Part shown: one piece after another, positions 1 to 11,231 of the stretch | Layout: every line of letters begins with the position of its first letter | Numbering within the stretch: position 1 is the stretch's first letter | From: Ogataea parapolymorpha DL-1 | Taxonomy: Eukaryota; Ascomycota; Pichiomycetes; Pichiales; Pichiaceae | DNA length: 64,000 bases | Direction of reading: 5' to 3' | Assembly: GCF_000187245.1 (NCBI RefSeq) | Contig: NC_027862.1 | Coordinates: 434,001 to 498,000, forward strand | Program-made: the position numbers and the translations under genes | Notes under the pieces: generated by a model | Database searches by the model: none | The model's input: the letters and a program-made list of their open reading frames with translations, nothing else | What the model was told of the DNA's origin: nothing

Positions 1-3000
1 GCAGCTCAGCTGTTTCTGTCGAGAGACCATTGGACAGTGTAGAAGACTGAATTTCAGATTCTTTGAAAGTAAGCTTATTTTCTTTGGTTGCCGTAACACG
101 TGCAAGAGGATCCAGATACACCGACTCTTCTAAGTCATCTGTGTAAGGCGCCTTCGTTTTCGCAACAAAGAGAGAGTTTGTTAACATGGCATTGTGCATG
201 TAACGGTACGCTTTCTTGTATCTCGTTTGGACCAACTTTTGGTACTGTTGATACTCTTTTTCAGAAAGAGCCGCATAAAGATAGTCAGAATTCACAATAA
301 TCGCTTGAGCACCTTTCTGTCCAAAACCAAATGAGGTTACCGAAACTGCTTTTATTCCATCCGTCTTTATTGTTCTCGAAGGGAAGAGAACATAATCATA
401 GTTCTCCAGGACTTTATCGACATTGTCGGCATTTCTGTTTCCCGGAACCACACCCGTTTGCAAAATTTGCAAGCCACCATTAAGCATCCACGCACCAGCA
501 GCACCCTTAGGGTGCCCAGTCAAATACTTTTGGAAAACGCCGTACACAGGATTTCCTTCCGTACGTCCTAAATGGCTCATCATCTTATCGATGGCCGCAG
601 TCTCATTCTTATCGTTTGCTTTAGTAGACGTTCCATGGAAAGAACACACACCCAAATCATCGATCGTTAGATCGAATGTGGCCAATGCACCTCTAATTGG
701 TGCAATGCGAGGGTCGTTTTTCCAGAACTCGTTACCATACATTCTTTGGGCTTCTTTGATTTGACATTTGGCTTCTTTTCGAATTTCTTCAGCCCGTTCA
801 GCCAGGAACCTTTCTTGATCAAAGGAGGGATCCTGCTTTGCAAGAACGCTGGCTTCTTCCGATAACAAAGATAATTCGTCTTCAACCCAGGTTTTGATCT
901 GGGAAGTTCTTGCTTTGAGCTGTCTTGCTCTGTACTTGATGTCCAGTTTAGGGGATGTGAACCTAGAATCTCCGTGATGCTCTCTAGCAGTGGTAAGGAT
1001 ACCTTTTCCAGGTGCAGGCACAGATCTTCCAATTTTATCACTTGCCGTGGATGCCATCGCAACGATACCATATATAGGGACGCCCATTTTAAGAGCCAAT
1101 TCTGCTGTCATCAAAATCTGCAATCCTGAGCCCTGAGCTTCCATAAAGCCGCTTCTGCTAGTGGTGGTAGGTCTGGACATATCAGCAGGCGTGCGTCCAT
1201 GAGCAAACTCGTCATCTGCATTGGAAGTAGCATTCATATTTGCGAATTCATATGAACCTTCTTCTTGGAAGTCGTCATAGCCACCCACAATCACAATTTT
1301 CGCCTTTCCTGATAAAATCGTTTCCATTCCCACATCAACGGATTCCAATGCTGTCGCACATGCTCCAACAGGGGTTTTTATTGGGCCAGACGAGGATAGC
1401 AAAAGCATGTTCACCCAGGCAGACATGGTATTGATGAACGACTCCTGAAGAATATCATTTTGAACCGGTTGGTCTAAAAATCTGTCTTTGAACATGCCTT
1501 TGAGAGCCGAAACTCCACCCATTCCCGAGCCAGAACAATTTCCAACCTCGGACACATGAACATACTTGTAAAACTCATATGGATCAGTAATACCCGAACT
1601 CAGGAGTGTCTCGGCGACCGTGACCAAAACGTAAAGTGTTATCGGGTCAACCTGTGAAATGATGTCATCATCAATACCGTATGTGCGAGGATCCCACCCA
1701 GTTGGGATTTGTCCAGCAACTAGCCTATCAAATCTCAGAGCCTTAGGAATGTAAAGTTTGGCCCCCTTTAAAACTCTAACAGAGTATTCCTCGGCACCTT
1801 CGATTGGGAAGCATTCAACGTGATCCCCGTGCCAAGCTTTGTATTGCTCTGCAGTAGCTTTATCGGTCTCGAACGGCTCAAGATCGTGCTGAACAACCAC
1901 TTCTTGAATGAACTTCTTTTTCTTTGGATCATAGCCATGGAACAGTTCTGGTTCCACAAGTCTGATACCGGAATGTTTTAGAATGTCCTCCTCATATTTC
2001 TTCTTGACATCTTTATCATCCACAGGTTGATTGGTTTTCGCATCAACCCAGCCAGTGTACTGCTTTCCTTTGATGGAGCCATTGAAATACTTGATATATC
2101 CCATAATCCAAGCCATCTCAATACAACCTTCTAAGGAGAATTCACCACAAGCTTCCATTTCCCATCGAGTTCTAGAACTTCCCCAAGGACCAACCTCGGC
2201 AAAGCCTGTGATCACAATTACTCTTTCCAAATCGAGCATGCCCTCAAGATTTGGAGCCAGCGCTTTCAGCTCCTTGTAAGACTTCAGATTTGGGAATTCA
2301 AATTTCATGTTAGCCCTTGGTTTGATCTCTGCTTTATTGAATGGATCGTCTGCACCAGATCCATTGACAATCTTATGTTCGATAGCAGTTTCCACGCTAA
2401 CGGCCCTGCGAACATCGGAGGTTCTGTTGATATCCGATCTTAATTTGTTGGTATATTCTCTGAGATTTTCCACAAATTGCAGTCCACCATTGAGGTCCGC
2501 CATAATCGGAGCTTCCTCACAAAGCTTCATGACTTCCGGAGTCATTAGACCCAGAATGTTGAATGCCATTTCTTTTTGAGAGAAAGTGCGAACGCCCAAC
2601 TTTTCAATTCCCTCTGCAATGATATTGTTTCCTGACATTAAGCCCGTTCCTCTAGTCCAACCGATCACTGTTCCGCAAATGGTTAAATAGGATGACCACG
2701 ACTCTGAGTGCCATCTGTTGAAGAGAGTTTCAAGTCCAAGCTTGGACTCCGAGTATAAACCATCGGAGCCAAAAGTGCCATGATTGGGAGATAGAGGGAG
2801 AATTACCTGAGCTGGACGAGTCTGAATATTTCTATCCTTTTTCTTTGACGAAATCTCCCCTAGTAATCTCAGCAAATTAGTTAGCATGATCCGATGAGCT
2901 AATTCAGATCTGGAGTCAATGGCATCGATCTCGATTCCCATTTCTGGAATCGCAGCAAATGGGATCACATAATCCAAGTCCCATTGAAGTCCACCCTTTT

Positions 3001-5242
3001 TCCCGTCTTCATAGATATAATCAACAAGTGATTTTATATCTTGCTTTGATCCCTGATTAAAAGGTACAACCACTAGCGTAGAATCCGCAGCACCATATCT
3101 CGAATACATTCGTTGATAGTATTCCGTGACAGTTTTGGAAAATCTTGACGTAGTGACAATCACTTTTGCACCACCTGACAACAACCCTTGAAGAATTTCA
3201 GCTCCAATTGAGCCTGCACCAGCCCCCGTCACTAGAGCATACTTTCCTTTAAACGTTATGCCGTTAACTGCACCCTTTTCGAGACCATCTAGATATGATG
3301 AGGAAGCATGCTTATCATATCTCCAAAAGCCCAATCTGTCTTTCTTTTGTATGTGCAAAAACGGAATCGTTTCTGGCGGAATAGTACTTGAAACAGGCTT
3401 GTGAATTTCTGCATAATCCTTAAGCGAAGCAATCTCATCAGTGTCACTATCGGATTCAGGGACACTTTCATCACCAAGAACGGCCTTAGCGGATTTGGAA
3501 ACCTCAATTTCGGATGACTGATCAACAAAATCTAGCAGTTTAGCATAGAGTTTCTGAAATTCGATCTTGCTTTCAGCCGATGCCTGCTTGGAAATAGCTT
3601 TATATATTCTTGAAAGGTCATCTTTAATGGACGGCTGGGGCTCTTTCGTTAATTCACCACCCAATGCCATTTCATGAACATATTGTTCTAGCTTTCTAAC
3701 AGCTGGTCTCACTTCTTCTGTATAAATTATATGTCCCTTTTCGTCCACAGTCGTCTTTGGTCCTGTAGGGTAGGAGATATCTTTGTAAACTGGACTTTTG
3801 TTAAGAACTTCACGACAATTGTCAATTAGTTGTTGTCCAAGTTTCTTAGCGAGCTCATATGTCTCACCTTTATGAGTTGGGGTATGATCAATGTGGTACT
3901 GCATGAATTTTATCAGAGTTGGATTAGCTCTATTCATGATTTGAATGCATTGAGTCACCGTCTCCCTGTCCACAGAAGTCAACTTTCCAAAAATGATATC
4001 GAAATACATGGATAGCGCGTCCTGCCTGGCCCAATTCCAGTACGAGTCATAGGATCTAGCTTTCAAGGATGAAAAAACAGGTTTAATCCCCGAAGCATAA
4101 AATTCACCATGCTCCTCGGCCCACAAATCAAGTTCGGCCTGAAGAACAGCAGTCGCTTCTTTCTCCTTGAGGAGAAGTTTTTCACCTTTCATCAAATCGT
4201 AATTCAAGTATCTTGCCAGAGTTTCTAACTGTTGACGAGCAAGATTTTTGTTCTCCTTCATTGCAGCATCAAGAGCGGCAGAATCAACTACCGCAGAGGC
4301 GCCAGAGCCACCAGAGCTTTGAGACGAAGCTTGAGATAAGGTAATACCATTTTGAGACGCATAAGAGTTGGAGGCAGAATCCAAAAATAATTTGGCATCA
4401 GCTTCTGAAGCTAACCTTTGGCTCGGTTCGTTTGTAAGAGCATACAATAGAACCGAATCCTGTCTTCCGGGGCCAAGTCCCCATCTAGATTGAAGATACT
4501 TTCTGGCCACACCTACAGAAAAACCACCGGGCATTTTAGAGCTCATCAATCTTGCAATAAGGGAGGAAGATTGTTTCCCCAATGAGCCCTGAAATGTCTC
4601 TTGGAACTGCTCAGCAAGCTCTTGCAGTGGGGAATCTTCTGGCTTTTCGGGAGTAGCTCCAAACTCCTTACCTAGATCACCGAGAATTTCATTCTGGACA
4701 GTGGATTTTCCGCCGACAAGATCCTTGATTGCTTTCCCCATTGAAATATCGTTGAGGGGTTTCTTCAATTTATGGGCAACTAATGCCTGCAGAACCAACG
4801 AGGCTTTAACAGGCTCATCAGGAATGTTGACTGCCACCTGCGCTTGCTCTGGAGTACCTTGCTGATTGACAACAGGCAAAGGAAGGCTGACCGGAACAGC
4901 GGTTACGTCGGATGGCTTTGACGGTGGAAGAGACTCCTCAGCAGCGGTCACAATATCAGCAGGATCTGGAGTGTAATAAATTTCTTTTTGGTCTTTCGAG
5001 TAGCAAAGAACTTGTCTTTGCAAGGAAAGTGCTGCATCGTAGGATTCGTACTTCGCCTTTATCGTACGCGAAGCCATACCCGCTAAAGTGGGGGAAGGCC
5101 CTATTTCGACAACGCGTTCGGTATTGAAATCTCTCAGAAAAACGTCTTGAGTTTCAATCCATCTCACAGGAGAGGCAAATTGGTAAGCCAGAAGCTCAGT
5201 CAACAAAACATGAGATAATTCTTGTTCAATCTCCGGCTTCAT
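1..5242 (-). CDS. FAS2: Fatty acid synthase subunit alpha, 3' end beyond the window
   Basis: Alpha chain of the cytosolic type I fungal fatty acid synthase (alpha6-beta6), carrying the acyl carrier, ketoreductase, ketosynthase and phosphopantetheinyl transferase domains. The frame reads unbroken from ATG at 5242 ([14 protein letters not shown]) to the window edge, 1747 codons. Visible landmarks: ACP motif [15 protein letters not shown] with the phosphopantetheine serine at residue 180; ketoreductase start with [12 protein letters not shown]; ketosynthase Cys1295 in [10 protein letters not shown], His1536 in [10 protein letters not shown] and His1577 in [10 protein letters not shown]. These positions are within about ten residues of the S. 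cerevisiae protein (1887 aa), so roughly the last 140 residues, the transferase domain, lie outside. Divergent from the next gene across 288 bp. Identification is essentially certain. Confidence 0.97.
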   Translation of the reverse strand, partial: MKPEIEQELSHVLLTELLAYQFASPVRWIETQDVFLRDFNTERVVEIGPSPTLAGMASRTIKAKYESYDAALSLQRQVLCYSKDQKEIYYTPDPADIVTAAEESLPPSKPSDVTAVPVSLPLPVVNQQGTPEQAQVAVNIPDEPVKASLVLQALVAHKLKKPLNDISMGKAIKDLVGGKSTVQNEILGDLGKEFGATPEKPEDSPLQELAEQFQETFQGSLGKQSSSLIARLMSSKMPGGFSVGVARKYLQSRWGLGPGRQDSVLLYALTNEPSQRLASEADAKLFLDSASNSYASQNGITLSQASSQSSGGSGASAVVDSAALDAAMKENKNLARQQLETLARYLNYDLMKGEKLLLKEKEATAVLQAELDLWAEEHGEFYASGIKPVFSSLKARSYDSYWNWARQDALSMYFDIIFGKLTSVDRETVTQCIQIMNRANPTLIKFMQYHIDHTPTHKGETYELAKKLGQQLIDNCREVLNKSPVYKDISYPTGPKTTVDEKGHIIYTEEVRPAVRKLEQYVHEMALGGELTKEPQPSIKDDLSRIYKAISKQASAESKIEFQKLYAKLLDFVDQSSEIEVSKSAKAVLGDESVPESDSDTDEIASLKDYAEIHKPVSSTIPPETIPFLHIQKKDRLGFWRYDKHASSSYLDGLEKGAVNGITFKGKYALVTGAGAGSIGAEILQGLLSGGAKVIVTTSRFSKTVTEYYQRMYSRYGAADSTLVVVPFNQGSKQDIKSLVDYIYEDGKKGGLQWDLDYVIPFAAIPEMGIEIDAIDSRSELAHRIMLTNLLRLLGEISSKKKDRNIQTRPAQVILPLSPNHGTFGSDGLYSESKLGLETLFNRWHSESWSSYLTICGTVIGWTRGTGLMSGNNIIAEGIEKLGVRTFSQKEMAFNILGLMTPEVMKLCEEAPIMADLNGGLQFVENLREYTNKLRSDINRTSDVRRAVSVETAIEHKIVNGSGADDPFNKAEIKPRANMKFEFPNLKSYKELKALAPNLEGMLDLERVIVITGFAEVGPWGSSRTRWEMEACGEFSLEGCIEMAWIMGYIKYFNGSIKGKQYTGWVDAKTNQPVDDKDVKKKYEEDILKHSGIRLVEPELFHGYDPKKKKFIQEVVVQHDLEPFETDKATAEQYKAWHGDHVECFPIEGAEEYSVRVLKGAKLYIPKALRFDRLVAGQIPTGWDPRTYGIDDDIISQVDPITLYVLVTVAETLLSSGITDPYEFYKYVHVSEVGNCSGSGMGGVSALKGMFKDRFLDQPVQNDILQESFINTMSAWVNMLLLSSSGPIKTPVGACATALESVDVGMETILSGKAKIVIVGGYDDFQEEGSYEFANMNATSNADDEFAHGRTPADMSRPTTTSRSGFMEAQGSGLQILMTAELALKMGVPIYGIVAMASTASDKIGRSVPAPGKGILTTAREHHGDSRFTSPKLDIKYRARQLKARTSQIKTWVEDELSLLSEEASVLAKQDPSFDQERFLAERAEEIRKEAKCQIKEAQRMYGNEFWKNDPRIAPIRGALATFDLTIDDLGVCSFHGTSTKANDKNETAAIDKMMSHLGRTEGNPVYGVFQKYLTGHPKGAAGAWMLNGGLQILQTGVVPGNRNADNVDKVLENYDYVLFPSRTIKTDGIKAVSVTSFGFGQKGAQAIIVNSDYLYAALSEKEYQQYQKLVQTRYKKAYRYMHNAMLTNSLFVAKTKAPYTDDLEESVYLDPLARVTATKENKLTFKESEIQSSTLSNGLSTETAEL

Positions 5243-5530
5243 TGTAGTGTATAGAAAAAAATCAATATTATCAAAGTTAAGTAGGTCAATTCAAATTTAA
5301 ATGTCCTAAAACTTGTTGAAAGAATTGTTGAGCTTTCAAAGGCTGTGTAAAAGTAAAAAAAAACGTTGTTGAATGCTTGCTGTATTGTAGACAATTTGAA
5401 AAAACTCGAACGTTCCGATTTACGCGAAATTTTGTCGTCAAAAAGGGCTACAGATAAGCAATAGTCATCATTATACAACCAATACTTCTGTAGCAGCCTA
5501 GCGAAAACTAAATCAGCAATCTATCAAAGC
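5243..5530. promoter_or_regulatory. Divergent intergenic promoter of FAS2 and the Slm-like gene
   Basis: This 288-bp AT-rich spacer separates two divergently transcribed genes, so it must hold both promoters. I see A/T-rich tracts but no inositol/choline-responsive element of the CATGTGAAAT type, which controls FAS genes in S. cerevisiae. Confidence 0.5.
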
Positions 5531-6859
5531 ATGTCTGCGGACCCAGACAATTCTCTGGGGTTGACCACCAGTCCGATAAGAAATTCGTTGCCCCTCATCT
5601 CAGAACGACTTGAAAAATATCGACAGCTAGTTGTTTTCATGGAGGCCTATATTCACGATCACTTGAGTATTGTCACCACAAACATCAAATCACACGAGAG
5701 GCTGCGTAAAAGTACTTCTATTGATTCGGTAGTAAGGTTTGAAACTGATCCAGAGGGCTCCATGCCAGTCACTGAGACATCGGGAATTGAGCACGCTGGG
5801 TCTCATGACCACGATATTAACACCTTTTTCCGCCTTTTACAAGATCAGACGGAATCACTGATCAAGCAAATGGGCCTTGCAGAGACTACCATGAAAAGTC
5901 AAGTCATTCCACAACTGAAGGGACTTCAATCGTCGATAAGTACGAAGCAAAAAGAGTTCAGTCATTTGTGTCACAAGCATGAAAAGGAATACAAGCTGGC
6001 ATTACAACAAACCACGAAGGAACTGGAACACTTTGAGTTATCTATTACGAAGTCCGAAATGTTGCCCGAAAATGCAAAACTGGATTTTCGTCATGACCCT
6101 TATTTCAATAAGAGAATACTCATGTCTCAGGCAGACGCACAGCTTCAGTCGGAGCAAAAGTTTTTGAATTTTATACAAAATAGTGAAACTGACTTGAGAT
6201 TAGCCGAAATCCAAACTACTCAGGAGTTGAAGCACATTTTCGAGTTATTCTCATCAACTTTGGTCCACCTTCATGGAGACTACAGTAAAAGCTTTCAAAT
6301 GCTAAATACACATTTCCAAGATATCCCAAATGATCTTGAATGGTCACGATTTCTCAAAGTATACGACAACAAACTAGCCTCAACATCAGAAACTTTGCAT
6401 GACTTATCACATCCCTCTTCGAACCGAAACCACATCCCTGAACCGCATGCAAGAAACCTTGAAACTGTGACTTTTCCAAATAGACAGCATTTCTCAACAG
6501 TTCCCATATTGGAAGGAGTTTTGGCAAGAAAGGATGGAAAGCTTACTTCGAAGATGTCATCACACTATTATGTTATCACCAAGAATCGATTTCTCTTCGA
6601 ATTCAATTCCAGGGTGTGCTCGAACACCCAACCAAATCATGTATTTTTCCTACCTGAATGCACTGTCAAGGATTTAGTCGACTCAGGGCCCTACCGATTC
6701 AAACTTCATGGCAAAGATTTATCATCGGCCTTCATTAAGAGCTCTAAAACACTGGTGTTGGAGGCATCCTCTGAAGACGAACTGAAGACTTGGTACAATG
6801 TCCTGAGCGAGCTGACAGGTTTGATGTATTCAAGCCAAGAATCTCGAGATTCGGACTAG
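5531..6859 (+). CDS. Slm1/Slm2-like PH-domain protein (TORC2/PI(4,5)P2 effector family)
   Basis: The 442-aa protein has a long helical N-terminal half (about residues 20-280, rich in Gln, Lys and Glu, F-BAR-like) followed by a PH domain at about residues 325-435. The PH stretch contains HYYVITKNRFLFEF, a proline-rich insertion, FLPECTVKDLV and a closing tryptophan helix (ELKTWYNVLSEL), the pattern of fungal Slm1/Slm2. In S. cerevisiae these peripheral plasma-membrane proteins bind PI(4,5)P2 and are phosphorylated by TORC2. This one is shorter (442 versus about 650-690 aa), mainly at the N-terminus. The family call is good. It cannot be assigned to SLM1 or SLM2, which arose by duplication in the Saccharomyces lineage. 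Confidence 0.7.
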   Translation: MSADPDNSLGLTTSPIRNSLPLISERLEKYRQLVVFMEAYIHDHLSIVTTNIKSHERLRKSTSIDSVVRFETDPEGSMPVTETSGIEHAGSHDHDINTFFRLLQDQTESLIKQMGLAETTMKSQVIPQLKGLQSSISTKQKEFSHLCHKHEKEYKLALQQTTKELEHFELSITKSEMLPENAKLDFRHDPYFNKRILMSQADAQLQSEQKFLNFIQNSETDLRLAEIQTTQELKHIFELFSSTLVHLHGDYSKSFQMLNTHFQDIPNDLEWSRFLKVYDNKLASTSETLHDLSHPSSNRNHIPEPHARNLETVTFPNRQHFSTVPILEGVLARKDGKLTSKMSSHYYVITKNRFLFEFNSRVCSNTQPNHVFFLPECTVKDLVDSGPYRFKLHGKDLSSAFIKSSKTLVLEASSEDELKTWYNVLSELTGLMYSSQESRDSD

Positions 6860-7187
6860 CCAAGAGTCAGTAGTCTAAAAGATAATGTACGCTAATATAC
6901 ATTTATCCCAGAACATACCTCAAGGGTGCTTGCTTCCCTGGATAGGAAACTATAATTATTCTTTGAACTAGCTCGCTGAAGTTCCATTCAGACAAATTCT
7001 TAAAGTCTTTATCATGCAAAACTCTACAGTATCAAAAAACATTACGTAAGCTGAATTGGAAAAAAATATTGCATTCGCAATATTTTTGGTGCCAGTAAAC
7101 TAACTAACTGTATTAAATTTACTGGCATATTGCAAGCTTCAGAATGAGAGCTACTATTTCAATCAGTGGGCAATTTTCGATCAAAAC

Positions 7188-8420
7188 ATGAGCTCTTCTG
7201 ATCAAGTTCATAAGGTGCGCCAAGGAACAATTTCTGCTGAACATCCAACATCATCTGAACCTCAGCGTCTTCCATCATCCGTAATAATACAAGAGCAATA
7301 CGAATGCCAGCAAGCATCTTTTAGTGAAACAATTTCCAATCAAACTTCCAGCTTTCTGTCAAATCATCCTGAAATGGCGAAAGATTCTTTCAACAATGGA
7401 ATGAATTCTACTTCTCAAAATGTCACCAAGAATACCAATCTTCCCTATAAACAGACAAAAGGAAAGTATTCTATAAACGATTTCAAAGTTTTACGAACCT
7501 TAGGCACTGGGTTTTTTGGGCGTGTACATTTGGTTAGGTCAAACCATAATGGACGATATTATGCGATGAAGGTGTTCCGGAAGCGGAAAATAGTCAAGTC
7601 AAAGCAAATCGAGCACACCAACGATGAGAGGAGAATTTTGTCCGTGTTGCAACACCCATTCATCACAAGAATGTGGGGGACTTTCCAAGATTCAAAATCC
7701 ATATTTATGGTAATGGACTACATTGAAGGTGGAGAGCTGTTTTCACTTTTGAGGAAATCGAAAGTTTTCCCTAATCAAGTGGCCAAATTTTACGCTGCAG
7801 AAGTCTTGCTCGCTCTCGAATATCTACACTCCAAAAATATTGTCTATCGAGATCTCAAGCCTGAAAACATATTACTGACAAGATCTGGACACATAAAATT
7901 AACTGATTTTGGTTTTGCCAAGGAAGTTGAAACGGCCACATATACCTTGTGTGGTACACCTGATTACATTGCCCCGGAAGTAATCGCGGTCCAACCGTAT
8001 AACAAAGCGGTCGATTGGTGGTCATTTGGCATTCTGATTTATGAAATGCTGGTAGGCACGACTCCTTTCTACGACACATCACCCTTAAAAATTTACGAGA
8101 AAATAAGCAAGTGTGAATATGAGGTTCCTCATTTCGTCGACCCAGATGCAAGCTCCCTCATAAGAGGTTTAATAATGAAAGACGTCACTTTCAGGCTAGG
8201 CAATCTTCGCCACGGAGTTGAAGATATAAAAAATCATCCATGGTTTCAGGAAGTCGTGTGGGAAAATCTTTTGAGTGGGAATATTGAAACACCGTATGAA
8301 CCTAATATTCCGAATGGCGTAGGCGACAGCTCCCAGTTCGAGCTATATCCCGAAGAAGACTATGATTATGGAAATGACAGCTCCCCAGATGACTTTGGGT
8401 ACTTGTTCCCCGAATTTTGA
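7188..8420 (+). CDS. TPK: cAMP-dependent protein kinase catalytic subunit
   Basis: AGC-family Ser/Thr kinase, effector of the Ras/cAMP pathway. After a low-complexity Ser/Gln-rich N-terminus of about 95 residues, the kinase domain starts near residue 100. The glycine loop is LGTGFFGRV (105-113), the ATP-binding lysine K128 (YAMKVF), the catalytic loop YRDLKPEN with D222, the DFG aspartate D240, and the activation-loop threonine T253 in [10 protein letters not shown]. The chain ends in LFPEF, the C-terminal hydrophobic FxxF of PKA. Length 410 aa is normal for yeast Tpk proteins. Codon 230 is CTG at an invariant leucine, which supports standard decoding. The stop lies 31 bp from the convergent neighbour. 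Which paralog it is cannot be decided. Confidence 0.95.
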   Translation: MSSSDQVHKVRQGTISAEHPTSSEPQRLPSSVIIQEQYECQQASFSETISNQTSSFLSNHPEMAKDSFNNGMNSTSQNVTKNTNLPYKQTKGKYSINDFKVLRTLGTGFFGRVHLVRSNHNGRYYAMKVFRKRKIVKSKQIEHTNDERRILSVLQHPFITRMWGTFQDSKSIFMVMDYIEGGELFSLLRKSKVFPNQVAKFYAAEVLLALEYLHSKNIVYRDLKPENILLTRSGHIKLTDFGFAKEVETATYTLCGTPDYIAPEVIAVQPYNKAVDWWSFGILIYEMLVGTTPFYDTSPLKIYEKISKCEYEVPHFVDPDASSLIRGLIMKDVTFRLGNLRHGVEDIKNHPWFQEVVWENLLSGNIETPYEPNIPNGVGDSSQFELYPEEDYDYGNDSSPDDFGYLFPEF

Positions 8421-8451
8421 CTTGGCTCCTCCCTGCGATGAATAATTAGTG

Positions 8452-9549
8452 CTAACAGAAAAGCACACTATTTTGGGATGCAATGACACATTTTAACGAT
8501 TCGAAAAATGAGTTCTCCGAAACGCACTCACCATATGAAAGTCGATGCCGTCGAGAAAGCTCATTTAGTTTGATCTGCAACTGATCGTCCTGATAAACAC
8601 CTGGGTTTGATAATAAATAAAGGATCAATTTCTGATGCGCTGATAGATTGCGGTTTGAGCTAGGACGGTGTGAACTAACAACAAATGCCTCTTTTATCTC
8701 TCTGTATCTGTGTGGTTTCAATTCCCATAATATATACGCCATGTGCACACTCTTGGCGGATTTTACGATGGATATCAACTCATTCTCATCTAAAGCTTCC
8801 ATCAATATCGACATAAGGTTTCTCAGGTATTTTGCATTTGAGAATTGTTCACGACGGATGCAGGGTAGCCAAAGTGATGATAGTTGTTGTTTGATAAGAT
8901 GATCAGACAACGTCATCATTCCCAATTGCCTTAAACGATAACAGAATATCACATACGCTTTACAGAGCAATGCTTCGTCCAGCGATGCAAACCTGCCGTC
9001 ATTGATTGTTGTGCTAATAAAACCTTTCAAAGTAGCCCGATTCATTTTGAATACCAAAGATGCGAGAAAGGTTGTATTGAGTCGCCCCTGCGCAAGTAAA
9101 TAATCTGCCACAAAAATAATATCTGACTGTTTTCTCAACTTCCGTATATACTGGTTTACTGCTTTCACTTCTGACCCAAGTAACGAATGACAGGCAGTTA
9201 TAGGTTGATTTTGATTGCTAGATTTTCCCAGTGGTTGCAACACAGAGGTCAATTCGCGCAATATTCTTTGATAATGGTCTTTTTCAAAACTTTCAATATA
9301 CCTGACCGTTGTCAACTTGTCTTCTACATGTTGATCTATAGCCCGTTTGTGGATTGGTTTTTCGAGCAAATCCATCAAGTCACTGACCAAGGATCTGGGC
9401 TGCTTTTGCCCAAGTAGAATCTCCTTTTGATTCACCTTTAGTGTATAATACATGCGACCAACCTTACGGTACCCTGTCAAGAGATGAAAATCTTGCATTA
9501 AATCTAGTGACGGCCTAAACCACTTGATCATTCCATACAATAAACACAT
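8452..9549 (-). CDS. Hypothetical protein flanking the MATa locus
   Basis: An uninterrupted 365-codon frame starting at ATG 9549 and convergent with TPK. I do not recognise it. The predicted protein is basic, lacks low-complexity stretches and looks all-helical, with repeated Leu-rich helices from about residue 145 on (RLNTTFLASLVFKMNRATL and several similar segments). That composition resembles fungal mitochondrial RNA-maturation or translation-activator proteins, but no diagnostic motif or clear targeting peptide is visible, so this is only a suggestion. It is the first gene beyond MATa2, transcribed in the same direction, 212 bp downstream of the MATa2 stop. Confidence 0.6.
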   Translation of the reverse strand: MCLLYGMIKWFRPSLDLMQDFHLLTGYRKVGRMYYTLKVNQKEILLGQKQPRSLVSDLMDLLEKPIHKRAIDQHVEDKLTTVRYIESFEKDHYQRILRELTSVLQPLGKSSNQNQPITACHSLLGSEVKAVNQYIRKLRKQSDIIFVADYLLAQGRLNTTFLASLVFKMNRATLKGFISTTINDGRFASLDEALLCKAYVIFCYRLRQLGMMTLSDHLIKQQLSSLWLPCIRREQFSNAKYLRNLMSILMEALDENELISIVKSAKSVHMAYILWELKPHRYREIKEAFVVSSHRPSSNRNLSAHQKLILYLLSNPGVYQDDQLQIKLNELSRRHRLSYGECVSENSFFESLKCVIASQNSVLFC

Positions 9550-9761
9550 TTTTCATTAGGTGAATAAGTTCTGGGCAGGGTAACTAAAAAAGATTTAATT
9601 GTCGATTCCTTGAAAGTCGTGTAGCAACAACTTTGCAAAACGAGGGGTTTGATCGCTAACAGATTCAATCAAATTAACTTAGAGAGAATTGTCGTGTCAC
9701 CATTACGTAATCAACTTAAACACTTTCGGTAAGATACTAGTTACCCGCTTTCTGCTTAGCA

Positions 9762-10369
9762 TTAGCTTACGTATACATCCTCAATTTGCGCATCAGTGAA
9801 GGGCGTAGCAAACAGTCGAATATACTGTGACGGGCCTTTGTTTGAGCCTTTCTTAGATTTATTTCTCCGTCCCGTGTCAGTATTACTGTCGCAATTGTTC
9901 CCTAGTATCTTTCTACCCGTCTCGATATTCTTGAATCGCATCCTATTATAAGGTGATTTTTCAAATTTGATGATCGGCTTGGTTTGATTATTCACCTTGA
10001 AATCCATCAGATATACTTTGGGGTCATGTGCATCATTTATCAATTTTTCCTGTCCCTCAATATCAGATCTTGAGAGGATCTGAACGCCTGCGCTACCGCT
10101 GCCGGCAAGTATATTTCGTAGAAACTGGGTTGATAGCTGATCTTCCTTTGATTCCAAATATTTAAAATAGCGATCAAACTTTTGAGTTCTTTTGCTCCAT
10201 ACCTACTTGTTAGTTGCCCATCAGAAGTACTCACAATGGAGGCTATTTTGGAAATTGACCGAAAATCCAGTTGGCCGCTCTCTCTTTTTAATATTCCATT
10301 GACAACCCCCCTTGTAATCAGAAATCTATTCTTAGGTTTTCCGATAGCTCTTTTAGCCTTTCTCTCCAT
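9762..10369 (-). CDS. MATa2: Mating-type protein a2, HMG-box transcription factor, two exons
   Basis: Two overlapping reverse frames that do not join directly form one gene if 10203-10234 is removed as an intron. Exon 1 is 10369-10235 (45 codons, ATG at 10369); exon 2 is 10202-9762 (146 codons plus stop); total 191 aa. The junction restores a continuous HMG box from about residue 11 to 72: KPKNRFLITRGVVNGIL in helix 1, then ISKIASI joined to VWSKRTQKFDRYFKYL, the classic helix 2/helix 3 transition (ISKIxxxxWxxxxxxxxxxYxxxA-type). MATa2 HMG proteins activate a-specific genes in yeasts outside the Saccharomyces group. The gene is divergent from MATa1, as in other yeasts. The second half (about residues 75-191) is basic and poorly conserved, and the chain ends in VYVS. 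Confidence 0.85.
10203..10234 (-). other. Putative 32-nt spliceosomal intron in MATa2
   Basis: On the reverse strand the segment begins GTGAGT, contains the branch-site-like CAACTAAC and ends in TAG. Removing it joins the two MATa2 frames in phase, between the codons of ISKIASI and VWSKRT. It is far shorter than usual yeast introns. A single-base frameshift in the A-run just downstream (about 10180-10185) would also link the frames but gives a worse HMG box, because the W-S-K residues would be lost. Confidence 0.65.
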
Positions 10370-10601
10370 TTGACTATGATATTTTCGTTATGGACTTGGA
10401 CTTTTGAAGATTCACCTTTGATCTCTAAAGCTTAGATTGTAATATATAGCGACTTGAAACCTCTATTAGGCGCAGAGGCAACCAGGGAAATGGTTGCAGG
10501 AGTGAAACATTTTTATACCCGTATCTGCCAAAAAATGATACGCCCACATAAAATCCTTACTAGCTACCCTGTCGCGAAAGATAATTAATGCTTATAGAGT
10601 C
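10370..10601. promoter_or_regulatory. Divergent MATa2-MATa1 promoter
   Basis: A 232-bp spacer between the two divergent mating-type genes must carry both promoters. A TATA-like run (taatatatag, about 10439-10448) lies on the MATa2 side. A second A/T-rich stretch lies just upstream of the MATa1 ATG. No specific operator can be claimed. Confidence 0.5.
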
Positions 10602-11219
10602 ATGGGGTCTGGTTTGCTATTAAACTCACTTCTTTTACTGCATGATATGACTACCAGCCTGATAGGCAACAAGAACGAACCTTCTTTAGATAGTCAAAGG
10701 AGAGAAGGGAACCTTGCTTCCGAGAATTGCGTGTTTGCCAGAGACATTAGAAAAGAGGGCGTGAAGGTCTTGGAGGATTCTCTGAGATCTGAGAGAAACG
10801 CTTTGCTTGCTATCGGTGCGGGAGGTGCAGTAGACCGGGTTGAGCGACACTATAGGAGGCTGTTGGATGGCTGGGAGGCGGCTATCATGGAGATACGCTC
10901 CAACGACAAATACGAAAGTCTGTGGCGTGGGTTTGCTATTGAGAAAGCTGAAGTGGAGACGGAAATGAGGAAGGTGGAAAAACAATGGCCAGGAGAACTG
11001 GACGTCTACAAAGAGTGTTTTGTTTCAGAGTGCTTTGATAAGAAAAAGAGAAGACATATACCAGAATCGAGCAAAGAGCTTTTGGAAAAGGCATTCAAAG
11101 TGAAACGATTCCCCAATTCGAAGGAAAGGGAGAGGATAGCAAGGGAATGCGGGATTAGCCCACTTCAGGTCCGGGTGTGGTTTACCAACAAGCGAGCCAG
11201 GAGCAAGTCGAGAGCATAG
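10602..11219 (+). CDS. MATa1: Mating-type protein a1, homeodomain transcription factor
   Basis: A 205-aa protein with a homeodomain at its extreme C-terminus (about residues 147-203). The recognition helix reads ISPLQVRVWFTNKRARSK and the preceding helix LLEKAFKVKRFPNSKERERIA. Both closely match the homeodomain of S. cerevisiae a1. In a/alpha diploids a1 pairs with alpha2 to repress haploid-specific genes. Here it is a single uninterrupted frame, unlike the two-intron S. cerevisiae gene. The N-terminal 145 residues are not conserved enough to interpret, so the choice of ATG at 10602 rests on the frame alone. It converges on the SLA2 fragment with 12 bp between the stops, the ancestral MAT-SLA2 adjacency of ascomycetes. 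Confidence 0.9.
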   Translation: MGSGLLLNSLLLLHDMTTSLIGNKNEPSLDSQRREGNLASENCVFARDIRKEGVKVLEDSLRSERNALLAIGAGGAVDRVERHYRRLLDGWEAAIMEIRSNDKYESLWRGFAIEKAEVETEMRKVEKQWPGELDVYKECFVSECFDKKKRRHIPESSKELLEKAFKVKRFPNSKERERIARECGISPLQVRVWFTNKRARSKSRA

Positions 11220-11231
11220 GATTGAAGCATT

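Noticed and set aside
10040..10369. A stand-alone 109-codon reverse gene ahead of a separate gene at 9762-10157
   Set aside because: Each frame alone contains only half an HMG box; joined through the putative intron they give a complete MATa2. The second frame also lacks an ATG (it would start at TTG).
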